Source of the DNA: Marivivens donghaensis
GTDB lineage: Bacteria > Pseudomonadota > Alphaproteobacteria > Rhodobacterales > Rhodobacteraceae
Assembly (NCBI RefSeq): GCF_030410045.1
Contig: NZ_JAUFRA010000005.1
Coordinates: forward strand, 434,001-498,000
DNA length: 64,000 bases
Direction of reading: 5' to 3'
Below, piece by piece: positions 50,041 to 58,225 of the stretch. A model generated the notes under the pieces. It saw only the letters and a program-made list of their open reading frames with translations, did no database searches and was not told the origin of the DNA. A program made the translations under genes and the position numbers. Position 1 is the first letter of the stretch, and every line of letters starts with the position of its first letter.

Positions 50041-51276
50041 ATGCAGGACCTTGTAGTATTGTGGGATTGGGCCGCCTTTGCAGTGCGCTGGCTTCACGTG
50101 ATCACCGCGATGGCGTGGATCGGATCATCCTTTTATTTCATCGCGTTGGACCTTGGTCTTCGCAAAGTGCCGAACCTTCCAGTGGGCGCGCATGGCGAAG
50201 AATGGCAGGTGCATGGCGGTGGGTTCTACCACATCCAGAAATACCTCGTTGCCCCTGAAAACATGCCCGACCATCTGACGTGGTTCAAATGGGAGAGCTA
50301 TACGACTTGGCTCTCTGGCGCGGCTCTGTTGATGATCATCTACTGGGTGGGTGGTGAACTATATCTCATCGATCCAGCCAAGGCTGACCTCGCCCTGTGG
50401 CAGGGTATCCTGATTTCCGCGGCCTCCCTCAGCATCGGCTGGCTGGTTTATGATTTCCTCTGCAAATCGCCTCTGGGCGAACGCCCCACCGTCCTGATGG
50501 TTCTGCTGTTCGTCCTGCTCGTCGTTATGGGTTGGGCCTACAATCAAGTGTTCACAGGTCGCGCAGTCATGCTGCACCTCGGCGCGTTCACCGCTACGAT
50601 CATGACGGCGAACGTGTTCCTCATCATCATGCCGAACCAGCGCATCGTTGTAAAAGACCTCCAAGAAGGTCGCACACCTGATGCGAAATACGGGAAAATC
50701 GCGAAACTGCGGTCGACGCACAACAACTACCTGACCCTTCCGGTCGTGTTCTTGATGTTGTCGAACCACAACCCGCTGGCCTTTGGCACCGATTACAACT
50801 GGATCATCGCAGCGCTGGTGTTCCTGATGGGCGTAACAATCCGCCATTATTTCAACACCCGCCACGCTCGCAAAGGCAGCCCAAGCTGGACATGGGCCGT
50901 GACTGCGATCCTGTTCATCCTGATCGCGTGGCTGTCGACCGCACCGCTGCGCTACGACACATGGGAAGAATCTGACGCGCGTCCGCTGACCCCGACCGAA
51001 CAAAAGTTCGCAAATGCCGAAGGGTTCGAGGATGTGGCATCGGTGATCCCTGGCCGCTGTTCGATGTGCCACGCGCGTGAGCCGTTTTATAACGGTATCC
51101 GCAACGCGCCCAAGGGAATGCTGCTCGAAACGGACCATGATATTGCCCGCGCCGCGACCCAGATTTTCCTGCAGGCCGGCGTCACTCACGCCATGCCGCC
51201 CGCGAATGTCAGCTACATGGAAGACGACGAACGTCGGATGATCGTGGAGTGGTATCGCAACGCCACAAACAGCTAA
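50041..51276 (+). CDS. puuD: Urate oxidase PuuD, membrane type with C-terminal cytochrome c
   Basis: 411 residues. The N-terminal 300 residues hold about eight membrane helices of the DUF989 type (WAAFAVRWLHVITAMAWIGS with paired His motifs, HNNYLTLPVVFLMLSNHNP). The C-terminal cytochrome c domain binds haem through Cys340-Ser-Met-Cys343-His344. PuuD oxidises urate to 5-hydroxyisourate and passes electrons to the respiratory chain, so no hydrogen peroxide is made as in soluble uricase. It is followed by a terminator. The product goes to UraH, encoded nearby. Confidence 0.93.
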   Translation: MQDLVVLWDWAAFAVRWLHVITAMAWIGSSFYFIALDLGLRKVPNLPVGAHGEEWQVHGGGFYHIQKYLVAPENMPDHLTWFKWESYTTWLSGAALLMIIYWVGGELYLIDPAKADLALWQGILISAASLSIGWLVYDFLCKSPLGERPTVLMVLLFVLLVVMGWAYNQVFTGRAVMLHLGAFTATIMTANVFLIIMPNQRIVVKDLQEGRTPDAKYGKIAKLRSTHNNYLTLPVVFLMLSNHNPLAFGTDYNWIIAALVFLMGVTIRHYFNTRHARKGSPSWTWAVTAILFILIAWLSTAPLRYDTWEESDARPLTPTEQKFANAEGFEDVASVIPGRCSMCHAREPFYNGIRNAPKGMLLETDHDIARAATQIFLQAGVTHAMPPANVSYMEDDERRMIVEWYRNATNS

Positions 51277-51291
51277 ACTGCTTCTCCCTGC

Positions 51292-51330
51292 AAAGAGGCC
51301 CTGCCCGAGAGATCAGGTGGGGCCTCTTTC
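51292..51330 (+). terminator. Terminator after puuD
   Basis: A 10-base stem AAAGAGGCCC (51292-51301) and GGGCCTCTTT (51320-51329) with an 18-base loop, followed by CTGTTC. It lies 15 bases after the puuD stop, so the di-haem peroxidase gene has its own promoter. Confidence 0.75.
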
Positions 51331-51429
51331 TGTTCAAAACACCGTTTATATACGAAAAATCTACCCTCTTTTCCTTTCCAAACCCAAGGCTTTGCGACAC
51401 TCTACTGCCAAGGGAAGAGGAGAGATCGA

Positions 51430-52746
51430 ATGCGTTCATTGACCTTAGTTTTGACGTTGGCAGCCCCAATGGTTCAGGCGGCGGGAATACCTGCGCCGTT
51501 GACGGATGATGACTTCCTGCCGGTGCGCCAAGACGAGGCCGAATTGGGCCAGTTGCTGTTCTATGATCCCATCCTGTCGGGTAACAAAGAGGTCGCCTGC
51601 GCGACCTGTCACCATCCGTCCGAGGGAACAGGCGACGGGCTATCGCTATCCATCGGGGATGGTGGTCGCGGGCTCGGCCCGAACCGCGTTTTGGACATGG
51701 CGAACCTGCCTGAACAACGGATTCCCCGTAACGCGCAACCGCTCTTTAACCTCGGCGCCAAAGAGTTCCGCGCGTTGTTCCATGACGGTCGGGTAGAGCT
51801 CGACCCGAACCGTCCGTCTGGCCTGCGCACCCCTCTTGAGGACGAGATGGTCGCGGGCTTTGCCTCTATCGTTTCCGCGCAGACAATGTTCCCCGTTTTG
51901 TCCGCCGATGAAATGGCGGGCCATTATTCCGAGAACGAGATTTCGCAGGCCGTGCGTCTGGGCACGCTGACGGGCGAAGGCGGTGCGTGGGATTTGATCG
52001 CGCGGCGCGTTGCGGCCATTCCTGAATACGCGGATAAATTCAGCGCGGTGTATGACCACATTTCGTCGCCTGACGACATCGCCTTTACCGATATTTCCAA
52101 CGCCATTGCCGCGTTTATGGAGTTTGAGTGGCGGTCGGACACATCGCCCTTTGATGCGGCCTTGCGCGGGACTGCTCCGCTACCAGAGACCGCTGCCCTA
52201 GGGATGGAGTTGTTTTATGGCGAGGCTGGATGTGCGTCCTGTCACGCAGGAAAATTCCTGACCGATCATAGCTTCCACGCGATGGGGCAGCCTCAGGTCG
52301 GACCGGGTAAAGGTGCGCGGTTTGAAACCAATGCCCGCGACGAAGGGCGGTTCCGTGTGACAGGCGATCCCGCAGACCTTTACGCATTCCGCACTCCATC
52401 ATTGCGCAATGTAGCACTCACAGGGCCTTGGGGGCATGCGGGGGCGTATTCGGACCTGACGGCATTCGTCAAAGGTCACATTGATCCCGTTGCGGGTCTC
52501 GAATCCTACGACCGCTCGCAGGTCGTGCTGCCCGAGGCCGAGTTCGCCGATTGGCGGATTATGGATGATCCCGCAGAGGTGGCAGCTATCGCCGCAGCAG
52601 TCAGCATTGAACCCGTTGAACTGTCGGATGACGAGGTTACGGCGATTGTCGCGTTCTTGAACAGCCTCACCGACACTGCCGCGCAGACAGGACGTTTGGG
52701 CGTTCCCGAAACGGTGCCGAGCGGTTTGACGATCCCTAACCCTTAA
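51430..52746 (+). CDS. Di-haem cytochrome c peroxidase/MauG family protein
   Basis: 438 residues with a signal peptide (cleavage near VQAAG). Two c-haem motifs lie at Cys57-Ala-Thr-Cys60-His61 and Cys268-Ala-Ser-Cys271-His272. QLLFYDPILSGNKEVACATC and AFRTPSLRNVALTGPWGHAG are family signatures. Members reduce peroxide or, like MauG, modify protein residues. An AGGAG ribosome site precedes the ATG. It ends in a 4-base overlap with the convergent CRTAC1 gene, a recurrent neighbour; together they suggest a periplasmic redox or maturation unit (inference). Confidence 0.9.
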   Translation: MRSLTLVLTLAAPMVQAAGIPAPLTDDDFLPVRQDEAELGQLLFYDPILSGNKEVACATCHHPSEGTGDGLSLSIGDGGRGLGPNRVLDMANLPEQRIPRNAQPLFNLGAKEFRALFHDGRVELDPNRPSGLRTPLEDEMVAGFASIVSAQTMFPVLSADEMAGHYSENEISQAVRLGTLTGEGGAWDLIARRVAAIPEYADKFSAVYDHISSPDDIAFTDISNAIAAFMEFEWRSDTSPFDAALRGTAPLPETAALGMELFYGEAGCASCHAGKFLTDHSFHAMGQPQVGPGKGARFETNARDEGRFRVTGDPADLYAFRTPSLRNVALTGPWGHAGAYSDLTAFVKGHIDPVAGLESYDRSQVVLPEAEFADWRIMDDPAEVAAIAAAVSIEPVELSDDEVTAIVAFLNSLTDTAAQTGRLGVPETVPSGLTIPNP

Positions 52747-54221
52747 TGGGTTAGGGTCAGCGTTTGGTTCACAGGGGCCGTGGCCGTGGTCACTGTCCCG
52801 TTCGGCCATTCCACTGTGATCGTCGCCTCAATCGCGTCGCCAAGACCGAAATGCAACGGTACGGCCTGGCCGCCAGCGTGACCGCCGCCGATGGTGACTT
52901 GCTGGGTTTCTTTAAACGTACCTGCCTCAACCGTGATCTGCGCGCCGATTGCATTGCGGTTTCCACCGCCCTGCTCCAGCGCGACGTTGAGCCAAGCGCC
53001 AGTATCTGGCGTCACGTTGCGATAGATTTCCATTGGGGCACGACGGTTCAGCACCAGCACATCAAGCCGTCCGTCATTGTCGAAATCGGCCAATGCCGCA
53101 CCGCGGGCACGTTCACCACTGGCCAGCCCCGCCTCGAGTGCTGCCTCAATAAAATGACCATCGGGCTGCTGCATCAGAAGGTTATTCGGATCATGGATCG
53201 CGTTCGATGGCATCTGATCGACATTGCCTTTCGCGATGAACAGATCGGCGCGACCATCGTTGTCCACATCGCCAAACTGCGCGTGCCATCCTGTCGACGG
53301 TCGGCCATCATCGCCGAGATATGGGCGATGCGCCGATGTGCCCATGTTAAACGGCGCAGCGGTATATAGGCCTTCGTCCGTTGCGATCTGCAGAAGCTGA
53401 TCGCCCATTGAGGTCAGCATGACCTCGTCGCGGCCATCACCGTTCAGGTCGCGACTGGCGATCCCCATGCCCCAGAGAGACACCTTCGCCCAGCCGTCCT
53501 CTTCGCCTAAAAACCGTGCTTCGGCGATGTCCCACATCTGCTCGTAACCGCCGCGCACGTAATACTGACGGTCGTTCGAAATGCGGAGCCGCTGGGTACC
53601 CGATGCATCCCGCGCCGCAAGCATGGAGAGTGCGCAAAAGCCGGGCTCGAGGTTACTAGCCGTGTATGTGCCGTTCTCAGGCGTCAGTAGCGTATTGCTA
53701 TCACAGGCGAAAAACGGCCCCTTGGGGTTGCTGCGATCGACGTAGTTGCCGACCGCCATCTGAGGCAGACCGTCATCGACCCACCACGCTGTAAAGGAGG
53801 TGGACCACTGATCTGTCTCTGGCACACCATAATCCGCCGTCACATCGGTAAAACTACAATCCGCGCCGCCCTTCAGCACTCTATTCGCGCCGATCCGCAG
53901 GACGAAAAGGTCCATGTGACCGTCCGCATCAATGTCGATCGGATAGGCACCTGTGGTCTCTGTGATTTCGGGAAAGTCACCTGCGTGGAACTGGAAATCA
54001 CCGTCGTTGATGAACAGCGATGCTGGCCCCGTTCCGCCCGCGGCGAACACATCAGGGAGCGTATCCCCATTGCAATCCATCACCGCAACGCCGCCGCCGA
54101 CGAAATGGTCCCAGCCGCCGCTGTATTCGTGGGGCGGCAAATTCTGGGACATATTTTCGAAAACTGGACCCGCAAAGGCCGGAGCCGCGCCAAAGACCGC
54201 GAGTAGCGTTAGGTATTTCAT
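52743..54221 (-). CDS. CRTAC1-family secreted FG-GAP/VCBS-repeat protein with ASPIC/UnbV domain
   Basis: 492 residues with a signal peptide (MKYLTLLAVFGAAPAFA). Repeated calcium-loop motifs of the FG-GAP type (DCNGDTLPDVF, DIDADGHMDLFVL, DLNGDGRDEVML, DVDNDGRADLFIA, DFDNDGRLDVLVL) form a beta-propeller. The C-terminal ASPIC/UnbV domain includes NRNAIGAQITVEAG and ITVEWPNGTVTTA. The protein is exported and probably binds a surface or protein partner; its function is not known. The ROK gene lies immediately upstream with a 4-base overlap. Confidence 0.9.
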   Translation of the reverse strand: MKYLTLLAVFGAAPAFAGPVFENMSQNLPPHEYSGGWDHFVGGGVAVMDCNGDTLPDVFAAGGTGPASLFINDGDFQFHAGDFPEITETTGAYPIDIDADGHMDLFVLRIGANRVLKGGADCSFTDVTADYGVPETDQWSTSFTAWWVDDGLPQMAVGNYVDRSNPKGPFFACDSNTLLTPENGTYTASNLEPGFCALSMLAARDASGTQRLRISNDRQYYVRGGYEQMWDIAEARFLGEEDGWAKVSLWGMGIASRDLNGDGRDEVMLTSMGDQLLQIATDEGLYTAAPFNMGTSAHRPYLGDDGRPSTGWHAQFGDVDNDGRADLFIAKGNVDQMPSNAIHDPNNLLMQQPDGHFIEAALEAGLASGERARGAALADFDNDGRLDVLVLNRRAPMEIYRNVTPDTGAWLNVALEQGGGNRNAIGAQITVEAGTFKETQQVTIGGGHAGGQAVPLHFGLGDAIEATITVEWPNGTVTTATAPVNQTLTLTH

Positions 54222-55492
54222 GCTGGTAACTTCGTCTCTCCAAAGACCCGATTGGTCAATTCACTCAGCGCAAGCGCTGCTGCCCCACGGGCCCAGACTA
54301 AGTCATCCCATGTCTGGATTTCAATTTTACTTCTTGGTCGCGCCTGATTGAGCGTCAAGGAATGCGTCTCCGCAAGCACTTCGGCGGCGTAGAGGTAGTC
54401 GAACCGCATCCGTTCGCCCGACAGAATGATCAGCTCGGGATCGAAAAGGTTGATGATATTAGACAGGCCAACCGCCAAATAGCGCCCTGCCCGCTGGAAA
54501 ATCGTCCGCGCACCACGGTTGCCCGATTTCGCTTTTTCGTAGAGCGTTTCGAGCATGACAGGCAAGCTCTGCGGATTGTTCCGCGAAATACCCAAGGCCG
54601 TCGATGCCTCACGCGCCAAAGCGTAGTCCGCAAGGTAAGCTTCGAGACATCCACGTTGCCCACAACGGCAGAGCGCACCGTCGAGTTGCACTTTGATATG
54701 GCCCAATTCCATGCCCATGCCACGGGTGCCGCGATAGAGCTGGTTGTTAATCACCATGCCCATACCCACGCCATGTTCGACCGTGACAACCGCAAAATCC
54801 TTACGGCTACGGCCCGCGCCGAACCACAGTTCAGCCAGCGTCAGCATATTCGCGTCGTTTTCGAGGTGAGCGGGACAGTTGAACCGATCCGCGATGGCTT
54901 GCTCCATCGCGACTTCGGTTTCAACAATGAGCGGCGACCATGTGACCACACCACAGGAATGGTCGACAACACCAGAGATCCCAACACTGATTCCCGAGAC
55001 CGCCGAGAACGGCAGGCCCGCCGTGGTCATCAAACGGTTCACAAGTTCTTCGAGTTCATCAAGGATAGTGGCGACGGGCTTTTTCGTGGTCGGAATGTTC
55101 AACGCGGCAGAGGCAACCACCTGCCCCGCGAAATCGGTCAGCACGGCGGTGTGGCGTTCGTCAGAGATCTTAATCCCGATGACCCGCTTCACCTCTGGCA
55201 CCACCTGCAATGCGACGGGAGGACGGCCACGACCCGCTTCGCGTGCAGCACCCTCAACCTCGCGCAGATACCCTTCGGCGATCAATTCGGCCGTAATAGA
55301 GGTCACAGACCCCGGCGAAACGTTCAAAGTCCGCGCGATCATCGCCCGCGACACCTGCCCATTTGCCCGCACCTGTTCAAAGACCTGCTGACGGAGAGAT
55401 TTGGAATCACGCAACCCCACAAGGTTAATCGGCCCGCACCCTTCCTGTGCGTGCTGCGATTCGAGAAGGACCTCCTCCAACCCAGATTCCAT
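54218..55492 (-). CDS. xylR: ROK-family xylose repressor (XylR-like)
   Basis: 424 residues from the ATG at 55492, which has a strong AGGAGG ribosome site. The N-terminal winged helix is KSLRQQVFEQVRANGQVSRA then MIARTLNVSPGSVTSITAEL (about residues 30-75). The ROK sugar-kinase-like domain contains ISVGISGVVD, VEHGVGMGMVI and the zinc motif LDGALCRCGQRGCLEAY. It is divergent from xylF, with several inverted repeats in between, so it most likely represses the xyl operon and is released by xylose (inference). Confidence 0.88.
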   Translation of the reverse strand: MESGLEEVLLESQHAQEGCGPINLVGLRDSKSLRQQVFEQVRANGQVSRAMIARTLNVSPGSVTSITAELIAEGYLREVEGAAREAGRGRPPVALQVVPEVKRVIGIKISDERHTAVLTDFAGQVVASAALNIPTTKKPVATILDELEELVNRLMTTAGLPFSAVSGISVGISGVVDHSCGVVTWSPLIVETEVAMEQAIADRFNCPAHLENDANMLTLAELWFGAGRSRKDFAVVTVEHGVGMGMVINNQLYRGTRGMGMELGHIKVQLDGALCRCGQRGCLEAYLADYALAREASTALGISRNNPQSLPVMLETLYEKAKSGNRGARTIFQRAGRYLAVGLSNIINLFDPELIILSGERMRFDYLYAAEVLAETHSLTLNQARPRSKIEIQTWDDLVWARGAAALALSELTNRVFGETKLPA

Positions 55493-55588
55493 AAGTTCAC
55501 CTCCTGAACTATTTCTGCACCTGCGAGAAGATTTCCTCCGAATTTCCCTCAGGTGAGCGTAGTATTCGGGCGAAAATTGCCCGCTGTC

Positions 55589-55610
55589 CATAAATTTTCC
55601 GCAATTTATG
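55589..55610. promoter_or_regulatory. Inverted repeat CATAAATT-N6-AATTTATG upstream of xylF
   Basis: Exact 8-base arms at 55589-55596 and 55603-55610, directly upstream of the putative -35 box at 55622. Strong candidate operator for the ROK repressor encoded on the other side. Confidence 0.6.
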
Positions 55611-55621
55611 ATTTTTTTATT

Positions 55622-55650
55622 TTGACAATTGAATTTAATCAGTCAAGCTA
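55622..55650 (+). promoter_or_regulatory. Putative xylF promoter
   Basis: A perfect TTGACA at 55622-55627; 17 bases later AAGCTA (55645-55650) is a poor -10 match. The strong -35 with a weak -10 and the flanking inverted repeats fit a regulated promoter. Inferred from sequence only. Confidence 0.45.
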
Positions 55651-55659
55651 AGGAGGCCT

Positions 55660-55693
55660 ACGAAGAGAACGATCTTCGTTGATAGAATTCTAT
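55660..55693. promoter_or_regulatory. xylF leader: two palindromic elements
   Basis: ACGAAGA-N6-TCTTCGT (55660-55679) and the perfect 12-base palindrome ATAGAATTCTAT (55682-55693) lie between the promoter and the GGAGGA ribosome site. They could be operators or leader hairpins affecting translation. Confidence 0.5.
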
Positions 55694-55706
55694 GGGAGGA
55701 AACACT

Positions 55707-56735
55707 ATGCATAAGGCAATTATCGCGGCTGCTGTGGCAGTTGCAGGCTTCAGCGGCTCTGCTGCTCTGGCAGACGGCATGAAAATCGGCGTATCCTGGG
55801 CGAGCTTCCAGGAAGAGCGTTGGAAGATCGACGAAGCAGCAATGGTTGCAGCAATCGAAGCTGCTGGCGACACCTATGTGTCCGCAGACGCTCAGTCGTC
55901 GTCCACCAAACAGCTTGCTGACATCGAAGCACTGATCGCTCAGGGCGTTAACGCACTGATCATCAACGCATGGGACAAAGACGCAATCGGCCCGGCTATC
56001 GAAATGGCAGCGGCTGAGGGCATTCCGGTTGTAGGCTACGACCGTCTGATCGAAGACGACCGCACCTTCTACCTGACCTTTGACAACATCGGCGTTGGTC
56101 GCATCATCGCTGAAACCGTTTCGGCAGAAGTTCCAGAAGGCAACTACGCAATCATCAAAGGTGACCCAGGTGACCCGAACGCTGCGTTCCTGCTTCAGGG
56201 CATGATGGAAGTTATCGGCGACGACGTTGCTGCTGGCAAAATTAACATCGTTGGCGAAGCGTTCTCGGACAGCTGGAAGCCTGAAAATGCTCAGAAAAAC
56301 ATGGAGCAGATCCTGACCGCAAACAACAACAACGTTGATGCTGTTCTGTCTGAAAACGACGGCATGGCTGGCGGTGTTGTTGCTGCTCTCTCCGCTCAGG
56401 GTCTCGTTATCCCAGTTGGTGGTCAGGACGGCGACTTGGCTGCGATCAACCGCGTTGCACGTGGCACCCAGACCGTTTCGGTTTGGAAAGACTCCCGTCA
56501 GCTCGGCACTGCAGCAGGTGAGATTGCTTCGGCTCTCGCAGCAGGTACCGCACTTGACGCAATCGAGGGCGCTGTGAAGTTCTCGGGCGGCGAAAAAGGC
56601 ATCGAAATGAATGCGATCCTTCTGTCCCCGACCCCGCTGACACGCGCAAACCTCAGCGTTGCAATCGACGCAGGCCACATCTCGAAAGAGCAGGCATGTG
56701 AAGGCGCAATCGCAGGCGTTGACGGCTGTAACTAA
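55707..56735 (+). CDS. xylF: D-xylose-binding periplasmic protein
   Basis: 342 residues from the ATG at 55707 (GGGAGGA upstream). A signal peptide ends at ALADG. The mature start MKIGVSWASFQEERWKIDEA is the XylF signature. QGVNALIINAWDKDAIGPAI, LTFDNIGVGR and VGGQDGDLAAINRVARGTQT show the type I periplasmic-binding fold. It captures xylose for XylH-XylG. Codon use is strongly biased (GCT, GCA, GTT), as in potF, suggesting high expression. A hairpin follows the gene. Confidence 0.93.
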   Translation: MHKAIIAAAVAVAGFSGSAALADGMKIGVSWASFQEERWKIDEAAMVAAIEAAGDTYVSADAQSSSTKQLADIEALIAQGVNALIINAWDKDAIGPAIEMAAAEGIPVVGYDRLIEDDRTFYLTFDNIGVGRIIAETVSAEVPEGNYAIIKGDPGDPNAAFLLQGMMEVIGDDVAAGKINIVGEAFSDSWKPENAQKNMEQILTANNNNVDAVLSENDGMAGGVVAALSAQGLVIPVGGQDGDLAAINRVARGTQTVSVWKDSRQLGTAAGEIASALAAGTALDAIEGAVKFSGGEKGIEMNAILLSPTPLTRANLSVAIDAGHISKEQACEGAIAGVDGCN

Positions 56736-56745
56736 GCCTCAGACA

Positions 56746-56773
56746 CGGGTGCCAGACCTCGGTTTGGCACCCG
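56746..56773 (+). terminator. Hairpin between xylF and xylH (partial terminator)
   Basis: A 9-base perfect stem CGGGTGCCA (56746-56754) and TGGCACCCG (56765-56773) with a 10-base loop, followed by a moderately T-rich ACACTCTTTG. Probably attenuates transcription into xylH and protects the xylF message. Confidence 0.6.
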
Positions 56774-56893
56774 ACACTCTTTGAATTTTCGACATTCGGA
56801 CGCTTTGCCGTCCTGAAACGCCGCAGCAGCTTGCCACGAAGACTAGGTTTGAGCACTGCACCCTGCGTACCAAGCAGATATTTGGAAGGTTCC

Positions 56894-58213
56894 ATGACCG
56901 ACACCACAAACAAACCCACCGGCTCCGCGTCGAAGACTGGGCCGATCACGCGATTCCTGCGTGCAACCGAGATTGATACCCGCCTCCTCGGCATGGTCGG
57001 CGCTTTGCTGGCGATCTGGATCGGGTTTCACATGTATGGCGTAATCTTTAACGATTTTGGCGCCTTCCTCACACCACGCAACCTGTGGAACTTGTCCGTT
57101 CAGATGTGCTCCATCGGGATCATGGCAACGGGTATGGTTCTAGTCATCATCACACGCAACATTGACCTGTCGGTGGGCTCTCTTGTTGGTGTGACTGGCA
57201 TGATCATGGGTATTTTGCAGGTCGAAATCCTGCCGCAATACCTCGGCCTCGGAAACCCGTCGATCTGGATCATCACCGCTGTCGTTGGCATCCTGTGTGG
57301 TGCGATCATCGGCGCATTCCACGGCTGGCTTATCGCTTACCGCGGCATCCCTGCGTTCATTGTGACCCTCGGTGGTCTGATGATCTGGCGCGGCGCTGCA
57401 TTCTTGTCAAACAACGGTAAAACCATTTCCCCCGTTGACGCGACCTTCCAGCTTTTGGGCGGCGGACCTTACGGCACCGTGGGTGCAACTGGCAGCTGGA
57501 TCGTTGGTGGTCTGGCCTGTGCAGGCATCATCTGGTTGATCTACGCAGGTCGTCGCAATCGGATCGAGCATGACTTCCCGCTGCGTCCGATGTGGGCTGA
57601 ACTGTTCGTAGGCGGCCTAGGCTGCGCGATTGTGGTTGGTGCAGTTCTTCTGGTGAACTCCTACCCATGGCCGAAAGGCATCGTGAACCAATGGGCGGCG
57701 AAAAACGGCGTTGAGGTTCCTGCTGAAGGCCTCTTCATCAGCCACGGCTTTGCTATCCCTGTGATCATCCTGATGGTGGTCGGCATCCTGATGACCATCC
57801 TGATGACCCGCACCCGCTTTGGTCGCTACGTCTTTGCGATCGGTGGTAACCCCGAGGCTGCGGCTCTGGCTGGTATCAACGTTCGCTGGATGACCCTGCG
57901 CATCTTCGCACTGATGGGCGCATTGGCTGGCCTTTCGGCTGTTGTTGCCTCTGCCCGTCTGAACAGCGCGACCAACGCTCTGGGCCTTCTGGACGAGCTT
58001 TATGTGATCGCGGCAGCCGTGATCGGCGGCACCTCGCTCGCTGGTGGTGTTGGCACAATCTACGGTGCGATCCTAGGCGCGCTGGTAATGCAGAGCCTTC
58101 AGACCGGCATGGTCCTGATCGGCTTTGATACAGCAGTCCAACAGATCGTCGTCGGTAGCGTCCTCGTGATCGCTGTCTACCTCGACAACCTTTACCGCAG
58201 CCGTTCAAAGTAA
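56894..58213 (+). CDS. xylH: Xylose ABC transporter permease
   Basis: 439 residues from the ATG at 56894 (GGAAGG upstream). It has an extended hydrophilic N-terminus and about 10-12 membrane helices. NIDLSVGSLVGVTGMIMGIL is the BPD_transp_2/RbsC-type signature, and TRFGRYVFAIGGNPEAAALA then GINVRWMTLR is the ATPase-contact loop. The length and the insert with a long cytoplasmic/periplasmic loop (residues 190-290) are as in XylH, not RbsC. It is preceded by the hairpin after xylF. Confidence 0.92.
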   Translation: MTDTTNKPTGSASKTGPITRFLRATEIDTRLLGMVGALLAIWIGFHMYGVIFNDFGAFLTPRNLWNLSVQMCSIGIMATGMVLVIITRNIDLSVGSLVGVTGMIMGILQVEILPQYLGLGNPSIWIITAVVGILCGAIIGAFHGWLIAYRGIPAFIVTLGGLMIWRGAAFLSNNGKTISPVDATFQLLGGGPYGTVGATGSWIVGGLACAGIIWLIYAGRRNRIEHDFPLRPMWAELFVGGLGCAIVVGAVLLVNSYPWPKGIVNQWAAKNGVEVPAEGLFISHGFAIPVIILMVVGILMTILMTRTRFGRYVFAIGGNPEAAALAGINVRWMTLRIFALMGALAGLSAVVASARLNSATNALGLLDELYVIAAAVIGGTSLAGGVGTIYGAILGALVMQSLQTGMVLIGFDTAVQQIVVGSVLVIAVYLDNLYRSRSK

Positions 58214-58225
58214 GGAGACGTGACA

